The notes under the pieces: model-generated | Database searches by the model: none | Seen by the model: the letters and a program-made list of their open reading frames with translations, nothing else | Told to the model about the DNA's origin: nothing | Made by a program: the position numbers and the translations under genes | Source: Hysterangium stoloniferum | Taxonomy: Eukaryota > Basidiomycota > Agaricomycetes > Hysterangiales > Hysterangiaceae | Reading direction: 5' to 3' | NCBI GenBank assembly: GCA_015178975.1 | Contig: WHVD01000267.1 | Span: 1 to 64,000, forward strand | DNA length: 64,000 nucleotides | Part shown: piece after piece, positions 12,063-24,024 of the stretch | How positions within the stretch are numbered: position 1 is the stretch's first letter | How the letters are laid out: every line of letters starts with the position of its first letter

Positions 12063-15000
12063 TCATTGTCCGGGAGCACCAATACTACCACCGCCACGAA
12101 GTCCCGTAGCAGTCGGCGTCGGTTTCCCACTCCCCGTAAGCTTCGAGCCGCCTCCCTTCGCCAGCGGCACGAAAAACTGGTCCACCTTCCCCGTAGTCTT
12201 GCGCATTGCATCGAGTGCAATACGCCGTTGATGCACAACACGTTTATGGAGTCTGTTTATCGCGTCTTTTGTCCGTGTACGATCCAGGTGCGCAGCGCGA
12301 GTATCAACTAAAAAAAACATGGATTGATCATGATCAGAATGTAGGCAAGACAAGCAGAAGAAAGAACAAGAACGGCTGACCTATCTTGCCCATAAGCGTC
12401 TCCAACCCTTGCAGGACCTTCTGCACGGCCTCACTGCCCTTCAGCTTACCCTCTCCACTGCCACTCCTAATATACCCTTCGATATCTGTCAACACAATCG
12501 CCAATATGTGTACTTTCGCCTCTAACACCATATAATCCGTATCAGGGTCCACCTGCAGTTTCACCGCCCCCGGCGCCTCTTTATTGAATATGTTGACAAC
12601 AGGGCCTACCGGGGGGAGGGTTATCGCTGTGTAGGTGTTCGGAGCCACCGTGGTGGACGTGGCCCCATCGCCGGTAAGCATCTGCCACGCAACCCATCTC
12701 CGTATCCGCCCCGAGACGGGCGTACACCCCGAGAGGAGATACAACATCTCGGATTGGGTGTTAATCGGGAACGAGAGGCAAGTGATGACGCGTTGTATGA
12801 GGTTGGATATGCTGAGCTCGAGGTCCCGGGTGATACTGGGGCTGGCCAGGATTGTTTCGATGGCGGAGACGATGCTGTGTTTGATATCGGGGGAGGTGGT
12901 GCTGTTCAGGCCCAGGAGGAGAAGGATGGATATGATGGTGGGCACGGCGGATGTATCGATGCGTTCAGTCCTGTGGACAAACAAGGCTAGGTCAAGAATG
13001 CTCGACACGATTTGATTAGATGACAAAACACGTACCGACCCAGCGCCTCCATAATGACGATAAACCGCGCGACGAGGTTAGTCTTGACATCCTGACTCGT
13101 AGAAACAATCGGACATGGCTCTTCCACGTGATGGAATAACAGTTCAGCGAGCTGATTGTTTGGGCCCATTTTCGCTAATGGGAGAAGTAGATCACTGGCT
13201 GTCAATTTCAACTCGGTGCTGGGTGGAGTTTTGCTGAAGTGAGTTCCAGTGTCACGGAGCAGTGTGAGTAGCGAACGGTAGGCGGATAGACAGACATTAG
13301 GCTCTGAGGCCGATAAAGCTGTCAAAGACATCAGTCTTGGCATGTTATGAAATAGGTAAGTAGTATACCTAACATGTAGAACCATTTCAACAGCTGGATT
13401 GATGGTGGAATGTTCAAGAGAACGCCAGAATCGATTAGAGCAGATGCTTTCTGATAATCTACCTCGAGCTTCATAAAGATATTTTAACATCGACCACGGA
13501 TCTACATACCTTTATCGTCTAAGAACCTATTCAACACCGTGACAAACGGATTGTCTTCCCCGATGGATTTGATTTGGAGGGATGGAATCAGATGACTATC
13601 AACCTATTACCAAAACAATCATCATACCCCAACATCAAGGCAACAAGAGGAATACAACATACCATCTCACTCTCAATCGCACTCCAAAACCTAAAGCCAT
13701 GCTCCATCACCACCTCAACGACATCCTTCTTCCTCCTATCCTTCTCCAAAATCCTCCCAACAGCCTCAGCATCTTCCTTGCCCAACAGTGCCTCCCTGGC
13801 TTCGTCGCCCATTAACGGCGCCTCGCTCCCATCTCCAGACGTGTTCGAGAAGCTTCTCCGAATCCGCTTCCTACCATCTCCACGCACCCTCTCCGCAGAA
13901 TCGGAAACATCCGATTCATCCGAGCCTGAAGCCTCAGCTGCCCACGCCTTTGTAATGCGTTTTCCTTCGACACGGGCCTTGCGGGCTTCTTCGCGGCGGT
14001 TGTCTTTGAGGAGCGTGTCCAGCGGGCACGCGACGTTGCTTTTGGGTTTGGGTCTGGATGTGGTTCTGGGTGTGGATGGGCCGGGGGAGTCGTCGCGGAA
14101 TAATTGCAATTTCACGTCTCGGCTGGGGAGATGGCGCGTGGACCGTCTTGTATTGACTTCATTGGATATGCTGGGGTGGGCGGACGCGGAAGACGACAGT
14201 CTGTGTAGCGCATGTTCGTTAGATCAGCACGCTTTTTGTTTATTAAATATGGACAGAAATACTCACTTAGCTTCTGTCCCTTTCACAATGGTATCCAACT
14301 CCAGCTCCAAATCCGACTCATCCGACTCAGGGCTGTTCATCTTCGGCACGTCGGAAAGATCACTACCATCGTCCGTTAGACCCAACAATGTCAGATTTCG
14401 TTCCTGCTGCGCCTGCGTTGCAGCCTGAATCTCCGCGTTAGCCTTGATACGAGCGATGATACCAATCGCACGCGCTTTAGATGGGGAGGGCTGTGCAGAG
14501 GCCGCTGGTAGGGGATTTGGCTCATGGGCATTAGGATTTGGATTATTATCGAGGTCAATAAGTAATTCCACTTCAGCCTCCTGGCTACTGGGGAGGATCT
14601 CCAGACGTCTTGATGCGACTTTGTCGTTTGAAGATGATGAATCGGCGTTTTGTTGCGTCTGGATCGCGGAACGAGGTGTATATTCTGCGTCTACGTCCAT
14701 CCTATCGTCCAAGAACACATTCTCATCCGGGTCGGGGTCTGCGTGCCATGGTAAGGTTCCATTCGTGCCGATAGGATCCTTTTCATCATCAGCATCACAA
14801 TCCGGAGTATAAGCCGCACGATTCGCCTCTGCAGGACTAAGTCGGGCGCGTTTCGGTGGCGAAGGCCCGTGATGCTTAGTCGTTGCAGCCTTCTTCGGCG
14901 GCTGTGGAGATGGTTTTGACGGTGTTGGAACAACCGCACCAATCTTTGATTGGGATGGCTTTAGAGGACCTTGCAGATTCTGGAGTGGGGCAAGAGGGGT

Positions 15001-15585
15001 GGGCGCGGGGGATGTGGATGCCCGAAAGCCCGAGGTCACCTGTGAGAACGAGCGTGATACGGACGATTCGCGCTGTTCGCTTCCTCTAAATGGTGAGACG
15101 TGAATGATTGGAAAGGGTGCAACGTCGCCGTCGGATTCTCCGGAGTATATGATGGTGTCGGGCTGTTGTTTGCGCTTTTTACTGGACTTCGTGGAGAGAG
15201 GGGTGGATATCATCGTGGACGGTTTGGACGTGTTGTTTGGGGGTATTTGGAATGACTGGAAAAGGGCTGCAGACGGTGGTGTGGCCTCTGGTATCAGCTT
15301 TTTCGAAGACAACGAGGACGACGGGGTAGATGATACTGCTGTTGAAGACCCGCCATCCTGGGACCAAAAGCGCGAAAGTCTACTCCCCATCTCACGGTTC
15401 ACTCCTTTCGATTGAGAAGACTTTGACTTTGAACAAAGATCGTCAGAAGATATATGAATCACAGAGCGTTGTTCTGAAGAGGATACTTCATGTACGGTTT
15501 GATCAGGTCGCGATCCGGTTTTTTGTTTTCTACTGAAGAATTCGGTGACTTTCCTATTACGTGCATCGGGGACTAATTTGGGCAT
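12063..15585 (-). CDS. large nuclear helical-repeat protein, possibly SMC5/6-linked (CANIN/Nse6-like)
   Basis: Seven exons join without a break into 1052 residues: 15585-14267, 14200-13663, 13603-13510, 13458-13369, 13318-13036, 12970-12381, 12307-12063. The start is the ATG in MPKLVPDARNRKVTEFF; an upstream ATG at 15605 is out of frame. The first ~450 residues are Ser/Pro/Lys-rich and disordered. The middle has DTLLKDNRREEARKARVEGK and an acidic Ser-rich patch. The last ~400 residues are alpha-helical with Leu-rich repeats (SAYRSLLTLLRD, ISILLLLGLNS, RIRRWVAWQML). Two motifs of PCNA-binding type occur near the ends, KVTEFF (residues about 12-17) and KVDQFF near the C-terminus. Disordered head, helical-repeat body and these motifs suggest a chromosome maintenance or DNA-repair scaffold. 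The CANIN/Nse6 link is a guess from general resemblance; a WAPL-type protein is less likely because its signature was not seen. Confidence 0.8.
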
Positions 15586-17728
15586 GTTGGTTGGGCTGAA
15601 CACATTCCCTTCGCTAAGAGGTTTTTGGCCACGGTACTTTTGTCGATCGGTGTCTGGTGAGTCTGATTTGACCTATTATGTCACGTGACACGCGTTTTGA
15701 CACAACACAGAAATTTAGATTGAATTATATTAATGTAGTACAACCATCTGAGTCGTGAATTCAGTAACAATAATAATACTCTGCGAACTCCCTTTTCACC
15801 CACAGGGGGGTTGCCCTTTCTTTTATTCTCCTTCATTCCTTCGTTAGAATTATGGCAGGCTCTTGAAACCCACCTTTCCAAAGAAAATCCTTGAACAAGT
15901 TATTCTGACGTTGATAAACCAAACGACTTCCTGCATCCGGCACTAACGGCAGAAATTTGGCTCGAATAATAATTCCTAATCACATACAATTTCGCCGGAT
16001 CCGATGTCACCCTATGCGAAAAAATCTCTGGATCGCACCCAGCTTAGTAACTTCGCCAAATGTACTAGAGGCTATCTACACATTGGAGCTCGTCTTGGAG
16101 TATACTTATGCTCTGTGTCCAAAATGTCTTTGCAATGGATGGCCTGGATTGTGGCGTATCTAATAAAGACAAATTCGCAGACGCGGTGGGGCAACCAGCA
16201 TGTCTCTTTTGGTATAGAACCCTATACCTGCCAATGAGACGTTATATAGTAGACAACATGGGTGACTGGATCGCACCAAGCTTAGTAACTTCGTCAAATG
16301 TACTAGAGGTTATTCACACATTGGAGCTCGTGTTGTTTTAATGGACTATATTCCGCAGTGGTTTATTTTACCTAGCTCGCTTCCCAATCTCCGTCCCTTG
16401 CTTGTGGAAGAGGACAATCTCAAGCGGCCTGAATCTGTGCACACTTATTTGCCAGCTGGTGTTGTCTGCCATGTAGGGCACCTACGGACTGCAGCAATAT
16501 TGGAACAATCTCCCCTTGCTTCGTACTATTTCAACCTTTCGACATTGTTTTATCGGGCAGAGATGATTAATAGCCGACTTAACCTCTACGATCTCATTGT
16601 TGAGCGCTTAGGCATCTGTAGTCCGTTCTATCGTGAATATACGGATCCTTGATGTGTTTAGTATTCGTCCTCAGCTCACTCTTGACGAGACTATGAGCAA
16701 CTACATTCTGAAAATGACCGAACTTATCGCGCTTTACATCTCCGATTTTTCCAAGTACCTCAATTGCCCGGTGCCATTTCAGCCCTCGATCGTCTTTCTG
16801 CACATCCAACTGTTGAGTATCACTATCGTGGCTATGTGGCGCAAGCTCTTAATAAATAAATCCAGTGGTTCTCCCAGGTGGTCTGAAACAACTACGACAG
16901 AGCCATGTGACTCATATTTTGGGAGACCTTCATCTTGGAATATTCACTCCTAATGTTGACTGTTAAAATAATATCAATGTGTACTTGCAGGTATACTCCT
17001 TTATGTTCAACTTTGTCCGCATCACCCTCCAGTGTGTCACAACAGTGAGTGAACGTGCAATACAATTGACGCCACCAAACTGCTAACGGTCCCTTGGCAA
17101 CACTGAGGTTGTATTAGTATTTCTAGATTGTTTGAGAGACCAAGAGGAAAGCATAATCAATATAGAAAATAACTATTTTCATACATGGTGTCGCACTCCC
17201 TGCTGACGGATGTGATTAACGACGGAAAGCCTCTGTACCTGATGGGCCTAATGGCTGTTAAAGTGAAAGACTTATAAATAGCGCAGATAATGAGATTGGT
17301 CCTCAAAATGTATCAAAAAAGAAGTCATGACATAGAAAATTGCTTAGGTCGGCTTTGCATCCCACTAACGCGCTACCTGAATTCAGAGAGGCGAGTGATA
17401 GGGCCACTTCAATTTGTAGTATGTATACATTTGTGTCACTGGGGATACTATTCCTATAACTGACCCGTGTCTACAGTCGGGGAGAAGATTCAGAGAGAGA
17501 ACTAGGCGAGCACTGATACATATATTGAGCCAAACAGACCAATTCATTGTCGGTTGATCGCTACGTTATATCTGAAATTAGTCTCGGATGCGTCCCAAGT
17601 AGTATGGAAGGGGAACAACTGGGTCATAATACTTAGGAGAAATCCCTCATGCAATTCTTTCCGATAAGATACTGCTAGGAGTATCTTGACATTATGTGAT
17701 CGATGTACAATGCGCGCATAGCCCACTT
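15586..17728. other. intergenic, decayed sequence with an internal duplication
   Basis: Holds the 5' flank of the gene ending at 15585, then decayed sequence. A ~68-bp direct duplication is clear: 16030-16098 and 16266-16335 share atcgcacc-agcttagtaacttcg and tgtactagaggttat. No known protein family is recognised; the rest of the stretch to 17728 shows nothing. Confidence 0.5.
16341..16652 (+). pseudogene. unassigned 103-codon open frame
   Basis: Open frame MDYIPQWFILPSS... with a hydrophobic, evenly composed sequence (PLLVEEDNLKRPESVHTYLP) that reads like real protein, continuing in another frame after 16633. It follows the duplicated block directly. No family recognised; probably a decayed gene fragment. 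Confidence 0.25.
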
Positions 17729-18476
17729 TCATATCTTTAATTTTTCATCCTCCCTTACATTCGTTGAAGCGATAATGACGAAGAATATCTTTGTCCATTT
17801 CGTGGGAGATGGGTTGTACCAGGCATGCATCGTCTCACGTTGCACGACAACATCGCTATGCCGTGAAACGTAACGTCAATCGGTTAGTTAAATACATAAA
17901 GACCGCCAAAAATTGAATACAAGTCACTCACCCTGGTTTCATAAGTCGTTTCTCGCCACTGTCAAGCTCCATTTCTAATTCCCCTTCGAGGAGGATACCA
18001 TAATCTATGGATTTCGTCTTGTGCATGGGGAAACGTTCCCCAGGGGCCATCGATGCCAACATTCCAACCTGGTGAGAGAAATACCGATGAACATTATCTT
18101 AAAAGATACGAGAGGTAGTCCCTTACCGTTCCGTTGTTCGGTATTTGGAATGTTTTATTTCCTGAGGGATCCTCATTTGTGTTTGGCGAGCAATCAACTG
18201 GGACCTCGTCCGTAAACCATACAGTTTGAAATCTAACAACTGTTCAGTAAACTTCTTAAGCAACATCAGAGCGTAATCAATACATGGATCCGCTGGGAAA
18301 AGTCCTGTTCCGCAGGTGGTTAGTAAGCATCAGTCGTTGCCACTTGATCATTATGGTGCACACTGGATGTGTCCCGCCGTATCATCCTGCAATACTTTCG
18401 CCTTCCCAGACTCTGGGTCTACACCAGTAACGATTCGGCGAGAAAGGGAAGGAGGAGAGGTGTGCTCACGAGACAT
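17729..18476 (-). CDS. small cupin-domain protein, paralogue A
   Basis: Five exons join in frame: 18476-18364, 18304-18284, 18232-18127, 18068-17932, 17855-17729, giving 167 residues. It is a single-domain cupin (cupin_2-like): the N-terminus reads RRIVTGVDPESGKAK, then VWFTDEVPVDCSP, motif 1 PGERFPMHKTKSIDYGILLE and motif 2 GDVVVQRETMHAWYNP. The metal-ligand set appears reduced: motif 1 has one His and a Lys/Lys pair in place of the second His, while motif 2 keeps its His. Such proteins may be oxygenase-like enzymes or small-molecule binders; the substrate is unknown. Exon 2 is only 21 nt. It is nearly identical to paralogue B (20708-21444) and more distant from paralogue C (48489-49213). 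The frame is intact. Confidence 0.85.
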
Positions 18477-18662
18477 CTTGGAAGTTGCTTAACAGGGTGA
18501 GGAATCCCATGCGTATATTCACCGTCTCTTTATAAGGTCTGTTGCGGCCAGCGCTGCTTACAATCTAAGGACTATTTTATTGGTGAGTTATTGATGATTG
18601 ACTCCACGCGCAGGTCGCAGCCAATTAGGGAGACCGGTGACAGTACATCTTTACGTGTCCAA
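17732..18662. repeat. duplicated locus, copy 1 (empty site for the Helitron)
   Basis: The block from the end of cupin A to ttacgtgtccaa matches 20701-21637 almost base for base. The match ends at ccaa (18659-18662), after which copy 1 continues directly into tgggaactggca, the same sequence found at 36059 after the Helitron in copy 2. Beyond this the duplication continues in 18663-19375. Confidence 0.9.
18528..18536 (-). promoter_or_regulatory. TATA-like box of cupin A
   Basis: cttataaag on the minus strand, about 50 bp upstream of the ATG at 18476. The same box stands upstream of paralogues B and C. Confidence 0.55.
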
Positions 18663-18722
18663 TGGGAACTGGCATGTATCAAAAGGGTAGTATAAGGATA
18701 GCTGTAGCACTCTGTCGGTTTC

Positions 18723-18988
18723 TGTTGGAAATGATGATGAAACACTCTTCTCCTAGGGAGGGTTCATCACCTCCTTCAACATTTTATATGAAAATGCATA
18801 TTGTGGACCATGCCCAGGGAGGTTAATGCATGATTTTACCCATGTACACCTGAACTATCACCAAACCTTATCATATCAGAAGATGATTCACTAACTGACA
18901 CATTGATTAACAGAGAAGTACTCTTATTACAAGTCTATTAAATCCTTGTAAATTGTGTATTACAATGAGCCAACTCATATTTTTAATA
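18723..18988 (+). mobile_element. 266-bp LTR-like insertion (solo LTR) in copy 1
   Basis: Sequence starting tgttgg and ending ttaata, flanked by the 5-bp duplication gtttc (18718-18722 and 18989-18993). Copy 2 of the locus (near 36120) has a single gtttc and lacks the insert, so copy 2 is its empty site. Size and ends suit a short Copia-type solo LTR. Confidence 0.65.
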
Positions 18989-18993
18989 GTTTC

Positions 18994-20700
18994 AGATAAG
19001 GAGCTTTCACAGAGACTTCTATCAGTATTTATTGACTAGGTATTTGCATTTCTGCCAATGCTTGCTTGAATTGTTAAATAAATCAGACACTTTGCTCTGA
19101 GGCTCAGGCTCAAAACACTGTTGTACTCATTCAGGCAGAGGTTATTGTAATTATGAATGAACTACAATGTCATGAGGGGCCATCTGGGACAAATATCACT
19201 TTTGACATATTTTTACCCTTAATTTCAGTTCATAATATGCCTTAAACAAGTTCATTCAAATAGTAAATACACTTACATAACCAGGGACAAGGATGAGTAA
19301 GAATGAATAGGGATGAGTAATAAATGAGTAAAGATGTGTAGGAAAAGGATTAGGTGTTAAGACCCATGCCCTGCCCAGAATCAAACCATCTCTTATAACA
19401 TACTCTGTTTTGATTTTAGTCATTTCCCCAAGTCAAATGTCTCACCTGTTCCAGAGCCTGAGGCTCCTCTGAATTAGCTGCACTGGAGCCTGAGGCTTCT
19501 CTGAATATATGCTAGTTCATTGTTTGCATGTATTACTTTTATAGAACCCCTTTGTGCTGTGATTAGGTTCCTTGGCAATCTTCTCCTATTTCAACTCTAG
19601 TCACTTTTTCGAATTATATCCCTCTTGGCCACAGAATCCAAGGCTTCTTCAAAAATACATTCATTTCCCCTGCCATGGAACCTGAGGTTTCTCCAAAAAT
19701 ATGCTCATCACAAGTATTTCCTTTTAGGACAATCCTTTGTCTCTAGTTTTAGAGTTTTCTCCAACTACCTAATTATACTGTACCTGTAAGGGGACCCTTT
19801 GTTCAGAGCCTTGAAAGTATTGTTGCTCCCCAAGAGCATCATCAATTCCTCCAAACCATGATTTCCTCATCTTATTGAAGCCTCCCCTGAGTCCACAGTC
19901 CAACCCCTTGCTTTTCAAGTCATGTGGTCCCTTTCCAGTGTAAGGGAGTGAGACTCCCTACACTGTGATCTTGTCATCAATATGTGTGATGTCATGCATC
20001 CTATTGTGTCAAGGCCTCCATTGTCCTTCTTTTTCCCATTGTCCTTCTTTTTCCCATTGTCCTTCTTTTTCCCATTGTCCTTCTTTTTCCCATTGTCCTT
20101 CTTTTTCCCATTGTCCTTCTTTTTCCCATTGTCCCTCTTTTTTCCTATTGTCCTCAACATGTGCTTTTGTTCTTTAAGATTGCGCCACTTGTAGTTTTGC
20201 TGTATATAAAGCCTCCCAAGTTCCCTAGAATATCATCAGATTTTACCCATCTTTTCACATTAGATATTTTGTGCTCACAGCACAACATATCTTACACCAG
20301 ACCTTCTGGTCCCATGCTGGACCTTCCTATTTCTTCCCATCACTTTCCCTCTCATTATGGCCATCAGTTGCTCCTGCTAATATGTATCTCTGAGAAGTAG
20401 ATGACTAACTCTAGAATCATGCATTAGTAGCCTGATGTCTGGAGACCCTCCAGAGACTTGTGGTGCTGGTGTTCCTTTGGTAGAAAGATCCTTGTACCCT
20501 ATTAGGTAGAGTTACTTTTAGACTACTGGGTGCTTATGGGCCACACCTCACAAGGGGGTGTCCTTAGACAATATCTCTTTGGAATCCCTGCTGCTAGGTG
20601 TGTTAGACAACTGTTTGTATATACAATATATCATTCTTAATATAGCTTTGGTTTCCCTCTGCTAGCCTAGTGTGAGTACCACAGACAGCAGGGGTTTCTA
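18994..20700. other. repetitive non-coding region between the two cupin copies
   Basis: 18994-19375 matches 36124-36530 (right flank of the Helitron). 19376-20700 is not matched in this window. It has repeats of a cctgaggcttctctgaa type phrase at 19455, 19487 and 19680, an LTR-like TATA box (tatataaag, about 20203) and ends in a thymine-rich segment; it is probably LTR-derived. No gene seen. Confidence 0.5.
20019..20152. repeat. 18-bp tandem repeat, about 7 copies
   Basis: Unit cattgtccttctttttcc repeated with one or two changes in the last copies. Being a multiple of three it stays open in several frames but shows no sign of being coding. Confidence 0.9.
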
Positions 20701-20707
20701 TCTTTAA

Positions 20708-21444
20708 TTATTCATCCTCCCTTACATTCGTTGAAGCGACCAGGACGAAGAACATCTTTGTCCATTTCGTTGGAGATGGGTTGTACCAGGCATGCATCGT
20801 CTCACGTTGCACGACAACATCGCTATGCCATGAAACGTAATGTCAATCGGTAAGTTAAATAGATAATGACCGCCAAAAATTGAATACAAGTTACTCACCC
20901 TGGTTTCATAAGTCGTTTCTCACCACTGTCAAGCTCCAGTTCTAACTCCCCTTCGAGGAGGATACCATAATCTATGGATTTCGTCTTGTGCATGGGGGCG
21001 CGTCCCCCAGGGGCCATCGATACGAACGTCCCAACCTGGTAAGAGAAATACCGATGAACATTATATTAAAAATATACGAGAGGTAATGCCTTACCGTTCC
21101 ATTGTTCGATATTTGGAATGTTTTATTTCCTGAGGGATCCTCATTTGTGTTTGGTGAGCAATCAACTGGGACCTCGTCCGTAAACCACACAGTTTGAAAT
21201 CTAACAACTGATCAGTAAGCTTCTTAAGCAACATCAGAGCGTAATCAATACATGGATCCGCTTGGAAGGGTACTGTTGTGCAGGTGGTTAGTAGGCATCA
21301 GTCGTCGCTTCTTCATCATTATGGTGCATACTGGATGTGTCCCACTGTATCATCCTGCAATACTTTCGCCTTCCCAGACTCTGGGTCTACACCAGTAACG
21401 ATTCGGCGAGAAAGGGAAGGAGGAGAGGTGTTCTCACGAGACAT
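20708..21444 (-). CDS. small cupin-domain protein, paralogue B
   Basis: Same five-exon structure as paralogue A: 21444-21332, 21272-21252, 21200-21095, 21035-20899, 20822-20708, giving 163 residues. It differs from A by scattered substitutions (GGRAPMH instead of GERFPMH in motif 1) and by a stop four codons earlier. All splice sites are conserved and no frame break is seen, so the duplicate may be functional. The Helitron lies 194 bp upstream of its ATG, inside what would be its promoter region, although the TATA-like box at 21496-21504 is kept. As with A, function is unknown beyond the cupin fold. Confidence 0.85.
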
Positions 21445-21495
21445 CTTGGGAGTGGCTTGATTTGGTGAGGAATCCCATGCGTATGTTCACCGTCT

Positions 21496-21504
21496 CTTTA
21501 TAAG
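21496..21504 (-). promoter_or_regulatory. TATA-like box of cupin B
   Basis: cttataaag on the minus strand about 52 bp upstream of the ATG at 21444, at the same spacing as in paralogue A. Confidence 0.55.
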
Positions 21505-21716
21505 GTCTGTTGCGGTCAGCGCTACTTACAAATATCTATGGTCTATTTGACTGATGGATGAGTTATTGATGATTGGCGCCACGCGGAGGTCGCAGCCAAT
21601 TAGGGAGACCGGTGACAGTACATCTTTACGTGTCCAACAAAGCCTGGGAACCCTTGCTACGTTGCGGGGCGGTCATTTCGTGACCTGCCCCACTGCTCGC
21701 AGCGGGCTCCGGCTTG

Positions 21717-21737
21717 TTGGGGGGCTTTGCCCCCCAA
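21717..21737 (-). other. Helitron subterminal hairpin
   Basis: Perfect 9-bp stem with a 3-nt loop: ttggggggc, ttt, gccccccaa. It lies 80 bp inside the 3' end of the Helitron, the position where such hairpins act as a rolling-circle stop signal. Confidence 0.7.
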
Positions 21738-22467
21738 ACCCCCCCGCGTCCATGACTCTTAAGTATTTCTGAGCACTTTTAAGTATTCTGAGCATTTCTA
21801 AGTATTTACATATCACAATCACTGTTCAAAAAAATCAATTAAAACAAATCCAATAAATACATTAAAACTTCAATCTAATAATACATCTTTGTACACTATA
21901 TTTGCTGTTCTCTTTGTCTCCTTTAATAATATTTTTATCCTATTCCAACTTCTTCCCCTTGAAAGTCCCACATACAATTGCCCATGTCCAAACACTGCCA
22001 TTCTCAAATCTATTCCCACCACTTTCAAAGACTGTCCCTGTGACTTGTTAATCATCATTGCAAATGCCAACTGCACTGGAAACTGAATATGATGCAGTTT
22101 AAATGACAGTTGATCATCATTTGTAATTATTTTGATCCGTGAAAGAAATGCCAGTTTCCCAGTACATGGTCCAGTTAGAATCCACACTTGAAGCAAATGA
22201 TTTTCCATTTTTACCAGTTGCAATCATGTTCCATTGAAAAGCCCCCTCTGTGGATCTATGCTCTGTAACAGCATCAAAGGTACTCCTGGCTTCACCTCAA
22301 GTTGACTTGGTGAGATTCCACCAAAATTCAGGCTGTTCAAATACTCTACAGGATACATCTCTGTCTCACTATCTCCCTCTACAGTATCAGCACTATGGTA
22401 CATGCGATTCTCTCCAGGGAATTTATTCAGAAGTTCTGAATTAATCTCATCTGAATTCCTTGGACAC

Positions 22468-23191
22468 TGTTAAGAACTGAAAACTGACTAATGTCGGTGG
22501 CCGACAGGGACCAATCGGAAGGACTCAGCTTCAGCTTATGTGCTGCGCCCTCGCAAATATCCATAGGGTGTCCTTAGATTTCAGACGGGTGAAGACTAAT
22601 CCTAAAGAGTTCCTTTCGATGAGATACCGATTGGAACCGAAGGACAAGTCGAGTGTCAGGCCAAGGGGTTGGGGCCAGGAGTGGGCAAGCACACGCGAAG
22701 GTGGATGGGGGAATTCTTAGTATGAGGCTGTTACAGATGTATGAGGGTATTCTGAGTCGATATTCTGATTGCCTAGTAACTACAACTACAGTGGGTTCAT
22801 ATACAAGTAACAGGTGTCTAGAAAATACTAACGGGGAGAAAGGCGGAAAACAGTATTAACAATAAGCTTGACTAGGAACGGGAAGTTTATGATTAGTTCA
22901 GAGGCTGATGATAACCGAGAGCGGAATTATGATAAAAGGAAATAGTTCGAGGACTACAAATATAGATAGACATATGTGAAACATAGGATAGAACAGATCA
23001 ACATAATGAAAGGGACGTATCAAAAGTTTAACCAGACAATACGAGTATTTTGATGTGGGCGTAAACAGAGTTTGATCATCACGAAAGCATACATCAGCTT
23101 TGGGGGCTGATGGTTTCCGAAGTGATGACTTGAAAATGTTGATAAGTGGCGATAACCTCGGGACTGATAGGGTTGCGACATGGTCATAACA
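22468..23191 (-). mobile_element. solo LTR (724 bp) in the helicase gene
   Basis: Starts tgttaag and ends cataaca on the plus strand, flanked by the exact 5-bp duplication gacac (22463-22467, 23192-23196). On the minus strand it is homologous to the solo LTR at 36890-37631 (shared phrases around acactcgactta and the ends tgttatgacc/ttaaca). Helicase coding sequence is interrupted at this point and resumes on the other side. Confidence 0.88.
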
Positions 23192-23670
23192 GACACAGAA
23201 TTTGCCTGGTCTAAAAAGTCTTCATCTTGCCAATCTCTTTGGTCTCTATCCACATGGATGTCTGGATATATCTCTGCAATTAGATTAGACATTTCTGGAC
23301 CACAGATCATATGAGGAGGGATATCCATTGTATGATCCAAAGGTAAATCCTTCCCATGGCCTATCCAATAGCCACTGAGCAAACTGTTGACTGTCTGGAT
23401 CATCCTGGTCCACCCACATATTCTTTTTCAAGAACAGTACCTTGATATGCTTCCACAGTTCTGATTTCTGGATACATTGTCCAATGATCTGTTCTTTTGA
23501 ACCCTTTGGTACAACAGGCAAAGTCTGCTAAAAGTCACCTCCCCAGGCAACAGGAATCCCTCCAAAGGGAAGATCCTCCTTGTCTAATAAATCCTTTAGG
23601 GTTCTGTCAACTGCCTCACATGTGAAACGTGACTGCATTGGAACTTCATCCCAGATAATCAGTCAGACTT

Positions 23671-23957
23671 TGTTAGGTAATCGAGCCTTGAAGAATGCGC
23701 AAATGCAAAAATGAGACAGTGTATGTCTCAAAATGACATAATTAACTTTGGTTTGAATCTCCTCTTAAAATGTATTGTTATATACATGTAGTATAGTAAG
23801 GTGGAACTCTCAGTGAATCACATATTGCTGAGAGTAAGTACTTAGGTGTTATCATTTACAAAAACAAACAAACTCATATGTATTTGTAGCTTAAAGTTGC
23901 TATTAGGTAACATATATATAGCGAATCACATATCGCTGAGACTTAAAGTTGCTATTA
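23671..23957 (+). repeat. Copia 5' LTR
   Basis: Begins tgttaggtaatcg, ends gttgctatta. It is 52 bp longer than the right LTR (29253-29487) because its last segment (gaatcacatatcgctgag... to gctatta) repeats an internal part. Confidence 0.8.
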
Positions 23958-23974
23958 GGTTATGGGCCCCAGCC
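23958..23974 (+). other. Copia primer-binding site
   Basis: ggttatgggccccagcc follows the LTR directly. It matches the complement of the anticodon arm of initiator methionine tRNA (with one extra C), the half-tRNA priming site known from Drosophila copia. Confidence 0.6.
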
Positions 23975-24024
23975 TTATATATTAATTATATTCAAATTAA
24001 CAAATCCTGTTCGAATTTGCAATA

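Larger units (their letters stand above)
20701..21637. repeat. duplicated locus, copy 2 (left half)
   Basis: Matches 17732-18662. It ends at ccaa (21634-21637), where the Helitron begins. The right half resumes at 36059. Confidence 0.9.

Noticed and set aside
19915..20160. Lys/Asp-repeat protein (KKKDNG) on the minus strand
   Set aside because: Produced by the 18-bp tandem repeat, open in several frames, with no coding context on either side.
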